This document shows, piece by piece, positions 1 to 6,705 of a stretch of DNA of 10,877 nt. The DNA is from an uncultured Actinomycetes bacterium (lineage in GTDB: Bacteria > Actinomycetota > Actinomycetes > S36-B12). The stretch lies in the NCBI GenBank assembly GCA_903918595.1, contig CAIXFB010000168.1, positions 1 through 10,877 of the forward strand, read 5' to 3'. Position 1 is the stretch's first letter, and the number at the start of each line of letters is the position of its first letter. The notes beneath the pieces were generated by a model, which was not told the DNA's origin, made no database searches, and saw only the letters and a program-made list of their open reading frames with translations. The translations under genes and the position numbers were made by a program.

Positions 1-114
1 CGAGCCATTGAGACGTTACGCGCATGCGGTTACCTCGACATCATTGATGGAACGGATATCAATGCCGACTCAGCTGCAGAAAGCGCGGTTGCCCGATTGA
101 TGGAGAGCCGATGA
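1..114 (+). CDS. C-terminal fragment of an unrecognised protein (37 codons, 5' end outside window)
   Basis: Frame 1 is open from the window edge to a TGA at 112-114 and encodes 37 residues ending in ARLMESR. The stop overlaps the start of the UreC-family gene in an ATGA junction, a usual sign of translational coupling within one operon. The tail contains an acidic hydrophobic stretch (LDIIDGTDINADSA) followed by an amphipathic helix; this vaguely resembles the C-terminus of small nucleotide kinases, but too little is present to assign a family. It does not resemble the C-termini of UreA, UreB, UreD, UreF or UreG as I remember them. Its role therefore remains unknown, but it is probably in the same pathway as the gene that follows. 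Confidence 0.6.
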   Translation, partial: RAIETLRACGYLDIIDGTDINADSAAESAVARLMESR

Positions 115-1748
115 GTGGGTATGGCCCTGCTGCGGGCGATGTGATTGTGCTTGGTGACACCGGTTTGCGTCTTCGTATTCCAGAACGAGTGCCTGATGCT
201 GGGGATGAGTTGCATGTGGGATTCGCAAAGACCGGCCGAGACGGAATAGGGCTGGCTCCAGTCACCACCCGAGAGTCATGTGACGTTGTGTTGACAAACG
301 TGATTGTCGTTGACGCGGTCGCTGGCATCAAGGTTGCATCCATCGGGATTCGAAACGGCCGGATCAGCGGCATCGGAAAGGCTGGCAACCCAAACACCAC
401 GGCAGATGTTGATGTTGTTGTTGGATCGGGAACCGTAGTGATTTCTGCCGATGGAATGATCGCAACTGCGGGTGGAATCGACACCCATGTGCACAGCATC
501 ACGCCACGCGTCTTTGACTCCCTGATTTCCTCGGGCATCACTACGGTGCTGAGCCAAGAAGCGGGCCCGGTGTGGGGGGTTGGACTGGGATCTCGATGGT
601 TCCTAGAAACCGCGCACAAGGCGATGGATGCCTTCCCGATCAATATTGGCCTGCTCGGCCGGGCCTCCACTTCAACCGGTTCGATTCTTCGAGAGGCGAT
701 CGAGGGTCATATTTGCGCCTTCAAAGTTCACGAAGACACTGGCGCAACCTTGAGCACCATCGACACGGCTCTTCGAACGGCTGATGAGATTGACGTGCAG
801 GTGGCACTGCACACGGATGGCCTCAATGAAACCTTGTCTGTCGCAGACACCCTCTCGGTAATTGCCGGACGCGCGATCCACGCCTACCACGTTGAAGGGT
901 GCGGGGGAGGGCATGCTCCGGACGTTCTGACGCTGGCAGGTCACGACAACGTGATTGCTTCATCGACCAACCCGACCCTGCCGTACGGATCCAATGCTGT
1001 TGCAGAGCACCTCGACATGATTTTGTTGTGCCACGGCATGAACTCTGATCGGGATGCAGATATTCGTATCGCTCGGGCGAGGGTGCGAGGCGTGACCATG
1101 GCTGCTGAGAACCAACTGCATGACCGGGGTGTCATTCCCATCACCTCTTCTGATGCGCAAGGCATGGGTCGTGCCGGAGAGACGTGGTGGCGCACTTTCG
1201 CCATGGCGAGTGTCCTGCGCCCGCATGATGATGGAACCGATGACAACGATCGGATTCTTCGTTACCTCGCCAAGGTGACTGTTAACCCGGCACTGGCACA
1301 CGGGCTATCGCACGAGATTGGAAAACTCGAAGTTGGACTGCTTGCTGACATTGTCCTGTGGTCACCGAACTCGTTCGCGGCGAAGCCCTGGCTCGTATTG
1401 AAATCAGGATTTCCTGCTTGGGGGGAATCGGGTAATCCGAATTCGAGTCTGCCTGATACCGAGCCGCTGCAGGTCGCCGAGCAATTTGGCGCTATTGGAG
1501 CGGCTCCTGCTGAACTCTCCTTCCTCATCACGAACAAGGTTGCAGCAGCGGAACAACCGATGCCATCAGCCCGCAAGGCAATAGTTGTGCGTGATGCCCG
1601 AAGCGTTCGGGGCTCGGACATGATCCGGCATGGCAACCTTGGCACCGTTGCTGTTAACCCTGATGGTTCCGAGGTGCGATGGAACGGTGAGTTACTCACC
1701 GGATCCCCGGTTCAACACGTGCCCATTTCTCGTCTGCACTTTTGGTAG
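111..1748 (+). CDS. Urease alpha-subunit (UreC) family nickel-type amidohydrolase, divergent
   Basis: This 545-residue protein aligns along nearly its whole length with urease alpha subunits (about 567 residues), which hydrolyse urea at a dinickel centre in the cytoplasm. Metal and catalytic positions are all visible: H126 and H128 (GGIDTHVH), the carbamylatable lysine K205 and H207 (FKVHED), H234, H260, C307-H308 on the active-site flap, R324, and D348 (SSDAQ). From K205 on they sit at a constant offset of 12 from Klebsiella urease numbering. Differences are concentrated in the substrate pocket: the GTGPA-GT-ATTCTPG strand of urease is replaced around residues 148-163 and is four residues shorter, and the substrate-binding Ala363 becomes G351. 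About ten N-terminal residues are also missing. The ATG at 111 follows a GGAGAG at 102-107 and overlaps the upstream stop. It could be a true urease or a paralogue acting on another amide or guanidino compound. Family assignment is firm, substrate is not. Confidence 0.9.
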   Translation: MSGYGPAAGDVIVLGDTGLRLRIPERVPDAGDELHVGFAKTGRDGIGLAPVTTRESCDVVLTNVIVVDAVAGIKVASIGIRNGRISGIGKAGNPNTTADVDVVVGSGTVVISADGMIATAGGIDTHVHSITPRVFDSLISSGITTVLSQEAGPVWGVGLGSRWFLETAHKAMDAFPINIGLLGRASTSTGSILREAIEGHICAFKVHEDTGATLSTIDTALRTADEIDVQVALHTDGLNETLSVADTLSVIAGRAIHAYHVEGCGGGHAPDVLTLAGHDNVIASSTNPTLPYGSNAVAEHLDMILLCHGMNSDRDADIRIARARVRGVTMAAENQLHDRGVIPITSSDAQGMGRAGETWWRTFAMASVLRPHDDGTDDNDRILRYLAKVTVNPALAHGLSHEIGKLEVGLLADIVLWSPNSFAAKPWLVLKSGFPAWGESGNPNSSLPDTEPLQVAEQFGAIGAAPAELSFLITNKVAAAEQPMPSARKAIVVRDARSVRGSDMIRHGNLGTVAVNPDGSEVRWNGELLTGSPVQHVPISRLHFW

Positions 1749-1763
1749 GGCGTACTCTCCTGC

Positions 1764-3389
1764 GTGTACGAGAAAGTCGCGCAGGTGAAGGGCGTTGGCA
1801 GGATGAAGGCAGGCAAGGACGGGCTTGACCCGTCGAGGTTGCTTGCTCCACTGCGGGCCTCATCGTCATTCCGAATACTGTGGATTGGCCAAGTTGCGAT
1901 TCAGATCGCTATTTGGGTGCAAACTGTGGCAGCCCAGTTTGTGGTGGTCGAGTCAGATGGATCCACGTTCCAAGTGGCCTTGGTTCAGTCAGCAATGACG
2001 TTGCCGTTTCTCTTGGTGGGTATTCCAATTGGCGTACTTGCCGACGTACTACCGCGCAGGGCGATGTTGATCGTCGCCAACTCGGCGGCAACATTGATCG
2101 CACTTTCCCTAGCCATCGCGAACGCCGTGGGTGTACTGAGTCCACCGCTGGTCCTCGGTCTCACGTTCCTACTGGGCCTGGCCGTTGCGGTGAACCTACC
2201 GACTTGGACTGCTTCGGTACCTGATGTAATCGACCGCAAGTACATTCCCTCTGCTGCAATGTTGACCAGCATCAACGTCAATATGGGCAGGGTGGTGGGG
2301 CCAGCCTTGGGCGGCGTGCTGCTGGTGGGATTTAGCCCAACGTTTGCATTCGCGGTGAGCGCATTGGGGTTTGCCTCGTTCGCGGCGGCGGTGATTTTTG
2401 CGGGACCAACCGCACATCGGCCGGTACGCCACAGATTTGTGCCGGCTTTGCGCACGGGATTTCGCCACGTACGCCACACGCGTAGCTACTACCGACTCAT
2501 TGCCATATCGGCTGGGTGGTTCATCTCAGGCAGCGTGCTTTTTGCGCTGTTGCCAGTTATCGCCTTTCGCGAATTTGGTGTGGGGCCTGGTGAATACGGC
2601 TGGATTTTGGCAATGGTGGGCGTGGGCGCTGTTGTGGGAACTATCGCGTTTGCGCCGATTCGCGCTCGGATGTCTCCCACGAGATACACGATGGTCTTCG
2701 CCCCCGTGTTTGCTCTATCCCTTGCGGCCATCGGGCTGGCGCCCACCATCACGATGTTGTTCATTGTGCTTCCGATTGCGGGATTTACCTGGTCGGCTGT
2801 GGCGTCGGTCCTGTATTCAACTGCGCAGCAGCAGCTTCCCGCATGGGTGCGGGCCCGCGGTATCGCTTACTACCTGATGGCCTCGCAGGGCGGCATCGCG
2901 ATTGGCTCGTTCATCTGGGGCTTGGTTGGTCAAGCACTGGGTGCCCCGACAGCTTTTGTGATTTCTGCCATTGCCATTGTGCCCGTGTGGATAGCGATCA
3001 TGTTGATCCGGCTACCGGCTGCAGTAGAAGACTCCCATGCCGCAACCTGGTCAATGCCTGAACATTGGGACAGCGTTGAGAATCCCAATAAGCGAGCAAC
3101 GGTCATCGTTGAATACCAGGTGGACGAATCAGTTCTCGAGGAATTCTTGAACGCAATGCAGATGATTCGACAGTCTCGGCGGCGCACGGGTGCGCGACTG
3201 TGGTCATTGAGCGCAGATGTTGAGCGCGAGGGAATCTATGTTGAAATCTTTGAAGTGGATTCCTGGATGGAGCACATGGAACAGCACGACATTAGGCAAA
3301 TGGCTGCTGATGCGGATGCGTCCGCAGAAATACGAAGACTGGTGGGAGGGCCCGTATCTGTGCGGCATCTCATTGAAACGGACACCTGA
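1764..3389 (+). CDS. MFS_3-type exporter with C-terminal ABM-like domain
   Basis: The first ~415 residues are an MFS permease of the EntS/MFS_3 (transmembrane secretion effector) type, with about twelve hydrophobic segments, the motif-A-like loop LADVLPRRAML (92-102) and a GRVVGPALGG helix (175-184). A hydrophilic linker leads to a ~95-residue cytosolic domain (about 443-539) with the pattern VIVEYQVD, RRRTGARLW, EVDSWMEHMEQH and a final VRHLIETD. I recognise this as the ferredoxin-like domain, similar to antibiotic-biosynthesis monooxygenases, that ends many actinobacterial MFS_3 proteins. Substrates in the family are mostly small molecules exported by proton antiport; the substrate here is unknown. 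It starts 15 bases after the UreC-family stop, so co-transcription is likely. The start is uncertain: GTG at 1764 is the longest option, while ATG at 1803 has a GAAGGG ten bases upstream and removes 13 residues without touching the first helix. Confidence 0.9.
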   Translation: MYEKVAQVKGVGRMKAGKDGLDPSRLLAPLRASSSFRILWIGQVAIQIAIWVQTVAAQFVVVESDGSTFQVALVQSAMTLPFLLVGIPIGVLADVLPRRAMLIVANSAATLIALSLAIANAVGVLSPPLVLGLTFLLGLAVAVNLPTWTASVPDVIDRKYIPSAAMLTSINVNMGRVVGPALGGVLLVGFSPTFAFAVSALGFASFAAAVIFAGPTAHRPVRHRFVPALRTGFRHVRHTRSYYRLIAISAGWFISGSVLFALLPVIAFREFGVGPGEYGWILAMVGVGAVVGTIAFAPIRARMSPTRYTMVFAPVFALSLAAIGLAPTITMLFIVLPIAGFTWSAVASVLYSTAQQQLPAWVRARGIAYYLMASQGGIAIGSFIWGLVGQALGAPTAFVISAIAIVPVWIAIMLIRLPAAVEDSHAATWSMPEHWDSVENPNKRATVIVEYQVDESVLEEFLNAMQMIRQSRRRTGARLWSLSADVEREGIYVEIFEVDSWMEHMEQHDIRQMAADADASAEIRRLVGGPVSVRHLIETDT

Positions 3390-3413
3390 CACGCTGCTTT
3401 CGGCGCAGGGTGT
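3382..3413 (+). terminator. Possible weak hairpin after the MFS gene
   Basis: ACACCTG at 3382-3388 can pair with CAGGGTGT at 3406-3413 with one bulged G, and CGC/GCG (3392-3394 with 3403-3405) can extend the stem inward. It spans the stop codon of the transporter gene and lacks a U-tract beyond two or three T residues, so it may be only incidental structure. Confidence 0.25.
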
Positions 3414-3432
3414 TTCGGAATCTTGTACCGAT

Positions 3433-3438
3433 TAGAGT
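3433..3438 (+). promoter_or_regulatory. -10 hexamer of a probable leaderless eno promoter
   Basis: TAGAGT fits the actinobacterial TANNNT -10 consensus and ends exactly six bases before the enolase ATG. Transcription would then begin at or next to the A of the start codon, giving a leaderless mRNA. There is no Shine-Dalgarno sequence between the hexamer and the ATG. The same hexamer with the same spacing occurs before cystathionine beta-synthase. No clear -35 box is visible. Confidence 0.55.
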
Positions 3439-3444
3439 TGTCTC

Positions 3445-4722
3445 ATGGCTGCCATTGACGCTCTTATTGCCCGTGAAATTCTCGACTCCCGCGGTAACCC
3501 CACGGTTGAGGTCGAAGTATTGCTCGACGACGACTCCATCGCCCGCGCCGCGGTGCCATCTGGTGCCTCGACTGGTGCCTTCGAGGCGGCGGAGCGTCGA
3601 GATGGCGGTGATCGATACCTCGGCAAAGGCGTTCGCGACGCGGTGACTGCAGTTGAAGAGGAAATTGCACCCGCGGTTTTAGGGATAGACGCATCAGATC
3701 AGCGACTCATTGACCAGGTCATGATCGATCTTGATGGCACCCCGAACAAGGAGCGCCTCGGTGCGAATGCCATTTTGGGCGTCTCGCTTGCCGTGGCTCG
3801 TGCCGCGTCGATCTCGGCAAATCTGCCGATGTTCCGATACGTAGGCGGACCGAACGCACACGTTCTCCCTGTTCCAATGATGAACATCCTCAATGGCGGA
3901 GCGCACGCTGATACCGGCGTCGACATCCAAGAGTTCATGATTGCCCCGATCGGTGCCACCACTTTCTCCGAGGCCCTGCGTCAAGGTGCCGAGGTGTACC
4001 ACGCGCTGAAGAGTGTGCTGAAGAAGTCCGGTTATGCGACGGGCCTTGGTGATGAGGGAGGCTTTGCGCCTGATCTGCCGAACAACCGAGCAGCCCTTGA
4101 ACTGATCGGCACGGCAATTGAAGCTGCCGGTCTCACCGTGGGCAAAGACATTGGGCTCGCCCTCGATGTTGCATCGACTGAGTTCTACGCCGATGGCTCC
4201 TACAACTTCGAAGGTGCTGCTCGTTCATTTGAATGGATGACCGGCTACTACGAGTCTTTGATGGCTGATTTTGCTTTAGTCTCGATTGAAGATCCCCTCG
4301 CCGAGGATGACTGGGCCGGTTGGATCCATCTCACCGATGCTTTAGGTGATCGGGTGCAACTTGTCGGCGATGACCTCTTCGTGACGAATCCGGTGCGATT
4401 GCAGCGCGGGATCAATGAAGGCGCTGCGAATGCGCTTCTGGTCAAGGTCAACCAAATCGGTACTCTGACCGAAACCCTCGATGCAGTGGGGATGGCGACT
4501 CGCGCTGGGTTCACGTCGATGATGTCCCATCGCTCGGGTGAGACCGAAGACACCACGATCGCAGACCTGGCGGTGGCCGTGAACTGTGGTCAGATCAAGA
4601 CTGGTGCGCCGGCTCGATCCGAGCGAGTTGCGAAGTACAACCAGTTGCTGCGCATTGAAGAAGAGTTGGCTGAGGCCGGCACGTACGCTGGAAAGTCGGC
4701 TTTCCCACGCTTCGCAGGGTGA
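3445..4722 (+). CDS. eno: Enolase (phosphopyruvate hydratase)
   Basis: Enolase interconverts 2-phosphoglycerate and phosphoenolpyruvate in glycolysis and gluconeogenesis, as a Mg-dependent cytoplasmic enzyme. At 425 residues it has the normal length. The mobile loop GASTG (40-44), H154 in GGAHAD, acid E204 in GDEGGFAP, magnesium ligands D241, E282 and D309, general base K334 in LLVKVNQ, the signature SHRSGETED (361-369) and K385 are all intact. The ATG at 3445 matches the usual N-terminus just ahead of IDALIAREILDSRGNPT. It heads the eno-ftsB-DUF501-ppx order known from mycobacteria. Three leucines are encoded by TTA (3679, 4276, 4342), which is notable in a highly expressed gene of a GC-rich genome. 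Confidence 0.98.
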   Translation: MAAIDALIAREILDSRGNPTVEVEVLLDDDSIARAAVPSGASTGAFEAAERRDGGDRYLGKGVRDAVTAVEEEIAPAVLGIDASDQRLIDQVMIDLDGTPNKERLGANAILGVSLAVARAASISANLPMFRYVGGPNAHVLPVPMMNILNGGAHADTGVDIQEFMIAPIGATTFSEALRQGAEVYHALKSVLKKSGYATGLGDEGGFAPDLPNNRAALELIGTAIEAAGLTVGKDIGLALDVASTEFYADGSYNFEGAARSFEWMTGYYESLMADFALVSIEDPLAEDDWAGWIHLTDALGDRVQLVGDDLFVTNPVRLQRGINEGAANALLVKVNQIGTLTETLDAVGMATRAGFTSMMSHRSGETEDTTIADLAVAVNCGQIKTGAPARSERVAKYNQLLRIEEELAEAGTYAGKSAFPRFAG

Positions 4723-4784
4723 CCTTCCGGCACACTTCTGCCACTGAATGGGTGTGGCTGGCGTGATTTGTGTGACAGTCGTGA

Positions 4785-4790
4785 CACGAT
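4785..4790 (+). promoter_or_regulatory. Candidate -10 element for ftsB
   Basis: CACGAT ends six bases before the GTG start at 4797, the same spacing as the TAGAGT elements before eno and cbs. It departs from TANNNT at the first base. No ribosome binding site is visible in front of the GTG, which favours leaderless initiation, but read-through from eno is an alternative. Confidence 0.3.
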
Positions 4791-4796
4791 CAGTCT

Positions 4797-5204
4797 GTGA
4801 CTTCCCCGTCGCCCACCCCCGCCCGGACCGGTTCCTTTACGAGCCGTGCCGTCATCGTGGGTTTAGCCCTTGGCCTGTTGGTACTGGGCTTGGCAGTCCC
4901 GGTGCAAGCCTGGTTTGCGCAGCGGGCCGAGATCGCTGCTTTACAAGCTGAAGTCGATGCCACCGAAGTTCGGGTTGCCGAACTGACGGTCTTGAAGGAA
5001 CGCTGGACAGATCCGGCGTTCATCGCTGCCGAGGCGCGCCGACGATTGCACTTTGTCCTCCCTGGGGAGGTTGGTTATGTGGCACTTGACGCCGAGGGTC
5101 GGCCGGCGGCAGACAGTCTGAGTGCATCGGCAATTGAAAACCTGCCGTGGTTTGAGACCGTCTGGGGCTCTGTCACATCTGCCGATGGTGCACCTTCTCC
5201 GTGA
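4797..5204 (+). CDS. ftsB: FtsB/DivIC-family septum formation initiator
   Basis: A 135-residue bitopic membrane protein of the septum-formation-initiator family, which bridges FtsL and FtsQ in the divisome. The order is typical: a short polar Pro/Ser-rich N-terminus (1-17), one transmembrane helix (about 18-38), a coiled coil (about 41-67: QRAEIAALQAEVDATEVRVAE in part), then the family's closing motif with DPAFIAAEARRRL and FVLPGE (72-91). A ~35-residue low-complexity tail follows. Position directly after eno is the standard actinobacterial arrangement (Rv1024 in M. tuberculosis). The start is GTG at 4797; there is no upstream in-frame ATG. Its TGA overlaps the GTG of the next gene. Confidence 0.88.
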   Translation: MTSPSPTPARTGSFTSRAVIVGLALGLLVLGLAVPVQAWFAQRAEIAALQAEVDATEVRVAELTVLKERWTDPAFIAAEARRRLHFVLPGEVGYVALDAEGRPAADSLSASAIENLPWFETVWGSVTSADGAPSP

Positions 5205-5710
5205 TTGATCCGGCAGACATCGCAGCAGTTCGCGCGCAGTTGGGCCGGCCACCTCGAGACATCGTGGCCATCGCCAATCGTTGCGCCTGTGGCCAGCCGT
5301 GCGTGGTCACGACGCCACCCCGACTTGCCGACGGCACACCCTTCCCCACCACCTATTACCTCACCTGCCCCAAACTCACCGGCGCTATCGGAACCCTTGA
5401 GGGTGCTGGGCTGATGAAGGAAATGGAAAACCGTCTCAGTGAATCGGCTGAGCTGCGTGATCAGTATCAGCGTGCTCATGAGTCCTATCTTGCGTTTCGA
5501 GCCACACTCGGCGTGGTTCCTGAAGTGGAAGGTATTAGCGCGGGCGGTATGCCCGATCGGGTCAAGTGCCTGCATGTTCTTGTTGGGCAGTCCCTCGCGT
5601 GTGGCCCAGGCGTGAACCCATTTGGGGATGAGGTACTCGAACTGATTGGGTCATGGTGGAGCGGAGATGCGTGTTCGGTACATGTGCCGGATGATGCAAA
5701 ACATGTCTAG
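5201..5710 (+). CDS. DUF501 domain-containing protein
   Basis: A 169-residue actinobacterial conserved protein of the DUF501 family (Rv1025-like), without known function. Visible family features are LGRPPR (14-19), a cysteine cluster RCACGQPC (27-34), PTTYYLTCP (49-57), and the C-terminal block GGMPDRVKCLHVLVG (115-129) followed by CGPGVNPFGDE (134-144). No signal peptide or membrane segment is present, so it is probably cytoplasmic. Cysteines 28, 30, 34, 56 and 123 with H125 could bind a metal; that is inference. The GTG start at 5201 overlaps the ftsB stop (GTGA), and the stop lies inside the 5' end of the phosphatase gene, so the three genes are probably translationally coupled. Confidence 0.9.
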   Translation: MIDPADIAAVRAQLGRPPRDIVAIANRCACGQPCVVTTPPRLADGTPFPTTYYLTCPKLTGAIGTLEGAGLMKEMENRLSESAELRDQYQRAHESYLAFRATLGVVPEVEGISAGGMPDRVKCLHVLVGQSLACGPGVNPFGDEVLELIGSWWSGDACSVHVPDDAKHV

Positions 5711-6638
5711 ACATGCGGCGATCGACTGCGGCACCAACTCAATCAGAATACTCATCGCGGATGTGATTGACGGCCGAGTTGTTGATGTGGTTCGGGAAAT
5801 GCGTACCGTTCGCCTTGGTGAGGGGGTTGATGCAAGCGGCGAATTTTCCGCTGCCGCTCTCCAGCGCACCTTCATGGCTTGCGAGGAGTATGCCGACCTG
5901 CTCGCCCAATACCCGGTTGAGTCTGCGCGCTTCATAGCCACGTCTGCAAGCCGTGATGTGAGTAATCGTGCGGACTTTGTGAAGGGTGTTCAGGATCGAC
6001 TTGGGATTACCGTCGAAGTGATCGCGGGCACCGAAGAAGCAGAACTTTCCTTTCTTGGTGCAGTAAGAGGCCTTGATCCAGCACTCATCAGTAATCCGGT
6101 CCTCGTCGCAGATATAGGTGGCGGATCGACGGAGTATGTGTTGGGTAATGCTGCGACTGGTGAGATCTCGGCTGCGACGAGTGTGAATATCGGTTGCGTG
6201 CGCATGACCGAGCGCCATCTTCACGCCGATCCGCCCGAACTTGAAGAAGTAGCGGCAGCGGTTGCTGACGTTGATGCTCACCTCACAAAAGTGTTGGAGG
6301 TGATTCCACCTGGCTCATTCGCAACGTTCGTTGGCCTTGCGGGCTCAGTCACCACCGTCGCTGCCATGGCGATGGATCTGCCCGTGTACGACGCTGAAGT
6401 GATCCACGGATCAGTCATCACCCGGGCGCAGGTGAAGTCAGTCACCACCCGATTGTTGGACATGCCGCGCGCAAACCGGGCCGCCTTCGGTTTTATGCAC
6501 CCTGGCCGCGTCGATGTGATCGCCGGGGGATCCCTGGTCCTGTGCCGAACCATGCAGGCGTATGACCTAGACCAGGTGGTGGTGAGCGAAGCCGACCTCT
6601 TGGATGGAATCGTGTACAGGCTCAGTCTTAGAGGGTAA
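5703..6638 (+). CDS. ppx: Ppx/GppA-family exopolyphosphatase
   Basis: A 311-residue member of the Ppx/GppA branch of the ASKHA superfamily. Relatives remove phosphate from polyphosphate or from pppGpp; M. tuberculosis has two, and this gene has the neighbourhood of Rv1026 (ppx2). Motifs in order: phosphate-1 AAIDCGTNSIRILIAD (5-20), ATSASRD (79-85), the catalytic-region GTEEAELSFLGA (109-120), phosphate-2 VADIGGGSTE (135-144), the adenosine-like GLAGSVTTVA (211-220), and the C-terminal SEADLLDGIVY (295-305). It has only the two N-terminal domains, not the long C-terminal extension of E. coli Ppx. I chose the ATG at 5703 because homologues begin a few residues before AAIDCGT; in-frame ATGs at 5691 and 5694 are possible. 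It overlaps the DUF501 gene by eight bases. Confidence 0.93.
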   Translation: MSRHAAIDCGTNSIRILIADVIDGRVVDVVREMRTVRLGEGVDASGEFSAAALQRTFMACEEYADLLAQYPVESARFIATSASRDVSNRADFVKGVQDRLGITVEVIAGTEEAELSFLGAVRGLDPALISNPVLVADIGGGSTEYVLGNAATGEISAATSVNIGCVRMTERHLHADPPELEEVAAAVADVDAHLTKVLEVIPPGSFATFVGLAGSVTTVAAMAMDLPVYDAEVIHGSVITRAQVKSVTTRLLDMPRANRAAFGFMHPGRVDVIAGGSLVLCRTMQAYDLDQVVVSEADLLDGIVYRLSLRG

Positions 6639-6661
6639 TCCGTCTTTTTGCAGCACTTTCA

Positions 6662-6675
6662 TGTAAGCGGTTGTG
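6662..6675 (+). promoter_or_regulatory. Candidate LacI-family operator (autoregulatory)
   Basis: TGTAAGCGGTTGTG fits the LacI/GalR operator pattern TGNAANCGNTTNCA at eight of ten defined positions; the left half and the central AA-CG-TT are complete and the right outer CA is lost. It lies 31-44 bases upstream of the chosen regulator start, where it would overlap the promoter, so negative autoregulation is the simplest reading. Confidence 0.45.
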
Positions 6676-6705
6676 CATTTACCTGAAATGTTGCAATCAT
6701 GCGTC

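Noticed and set aside
59..670. A 203-residue minus-strand frame opposite the UreC-family gene
   Set aside because: It is antisense to a clear coding sequence and rich in Pro, Ser and Thr, as expected of a shadow frame.
4740..4758. GCCAC/GTGGC hairpin after enolase as a terminator
   Set aside because: Only five pairs with a nine-base loop and no T-run; too weak to claim, and downstream genes probably also need read-through.
5739..6281. A 180-residue minus-strand frame opposite ppx
   Set aside because: The + strand shows all Ppx/GppA motifs in this interval, and the reverse frame has no recognisable family.
6673..6705. The upstream GTG start for the LacI-family regulator
   Set aside because: It would add residues not seen in family members and lies inside the candidate operator; the ATG at 6706 gives the canonical N-terminus.
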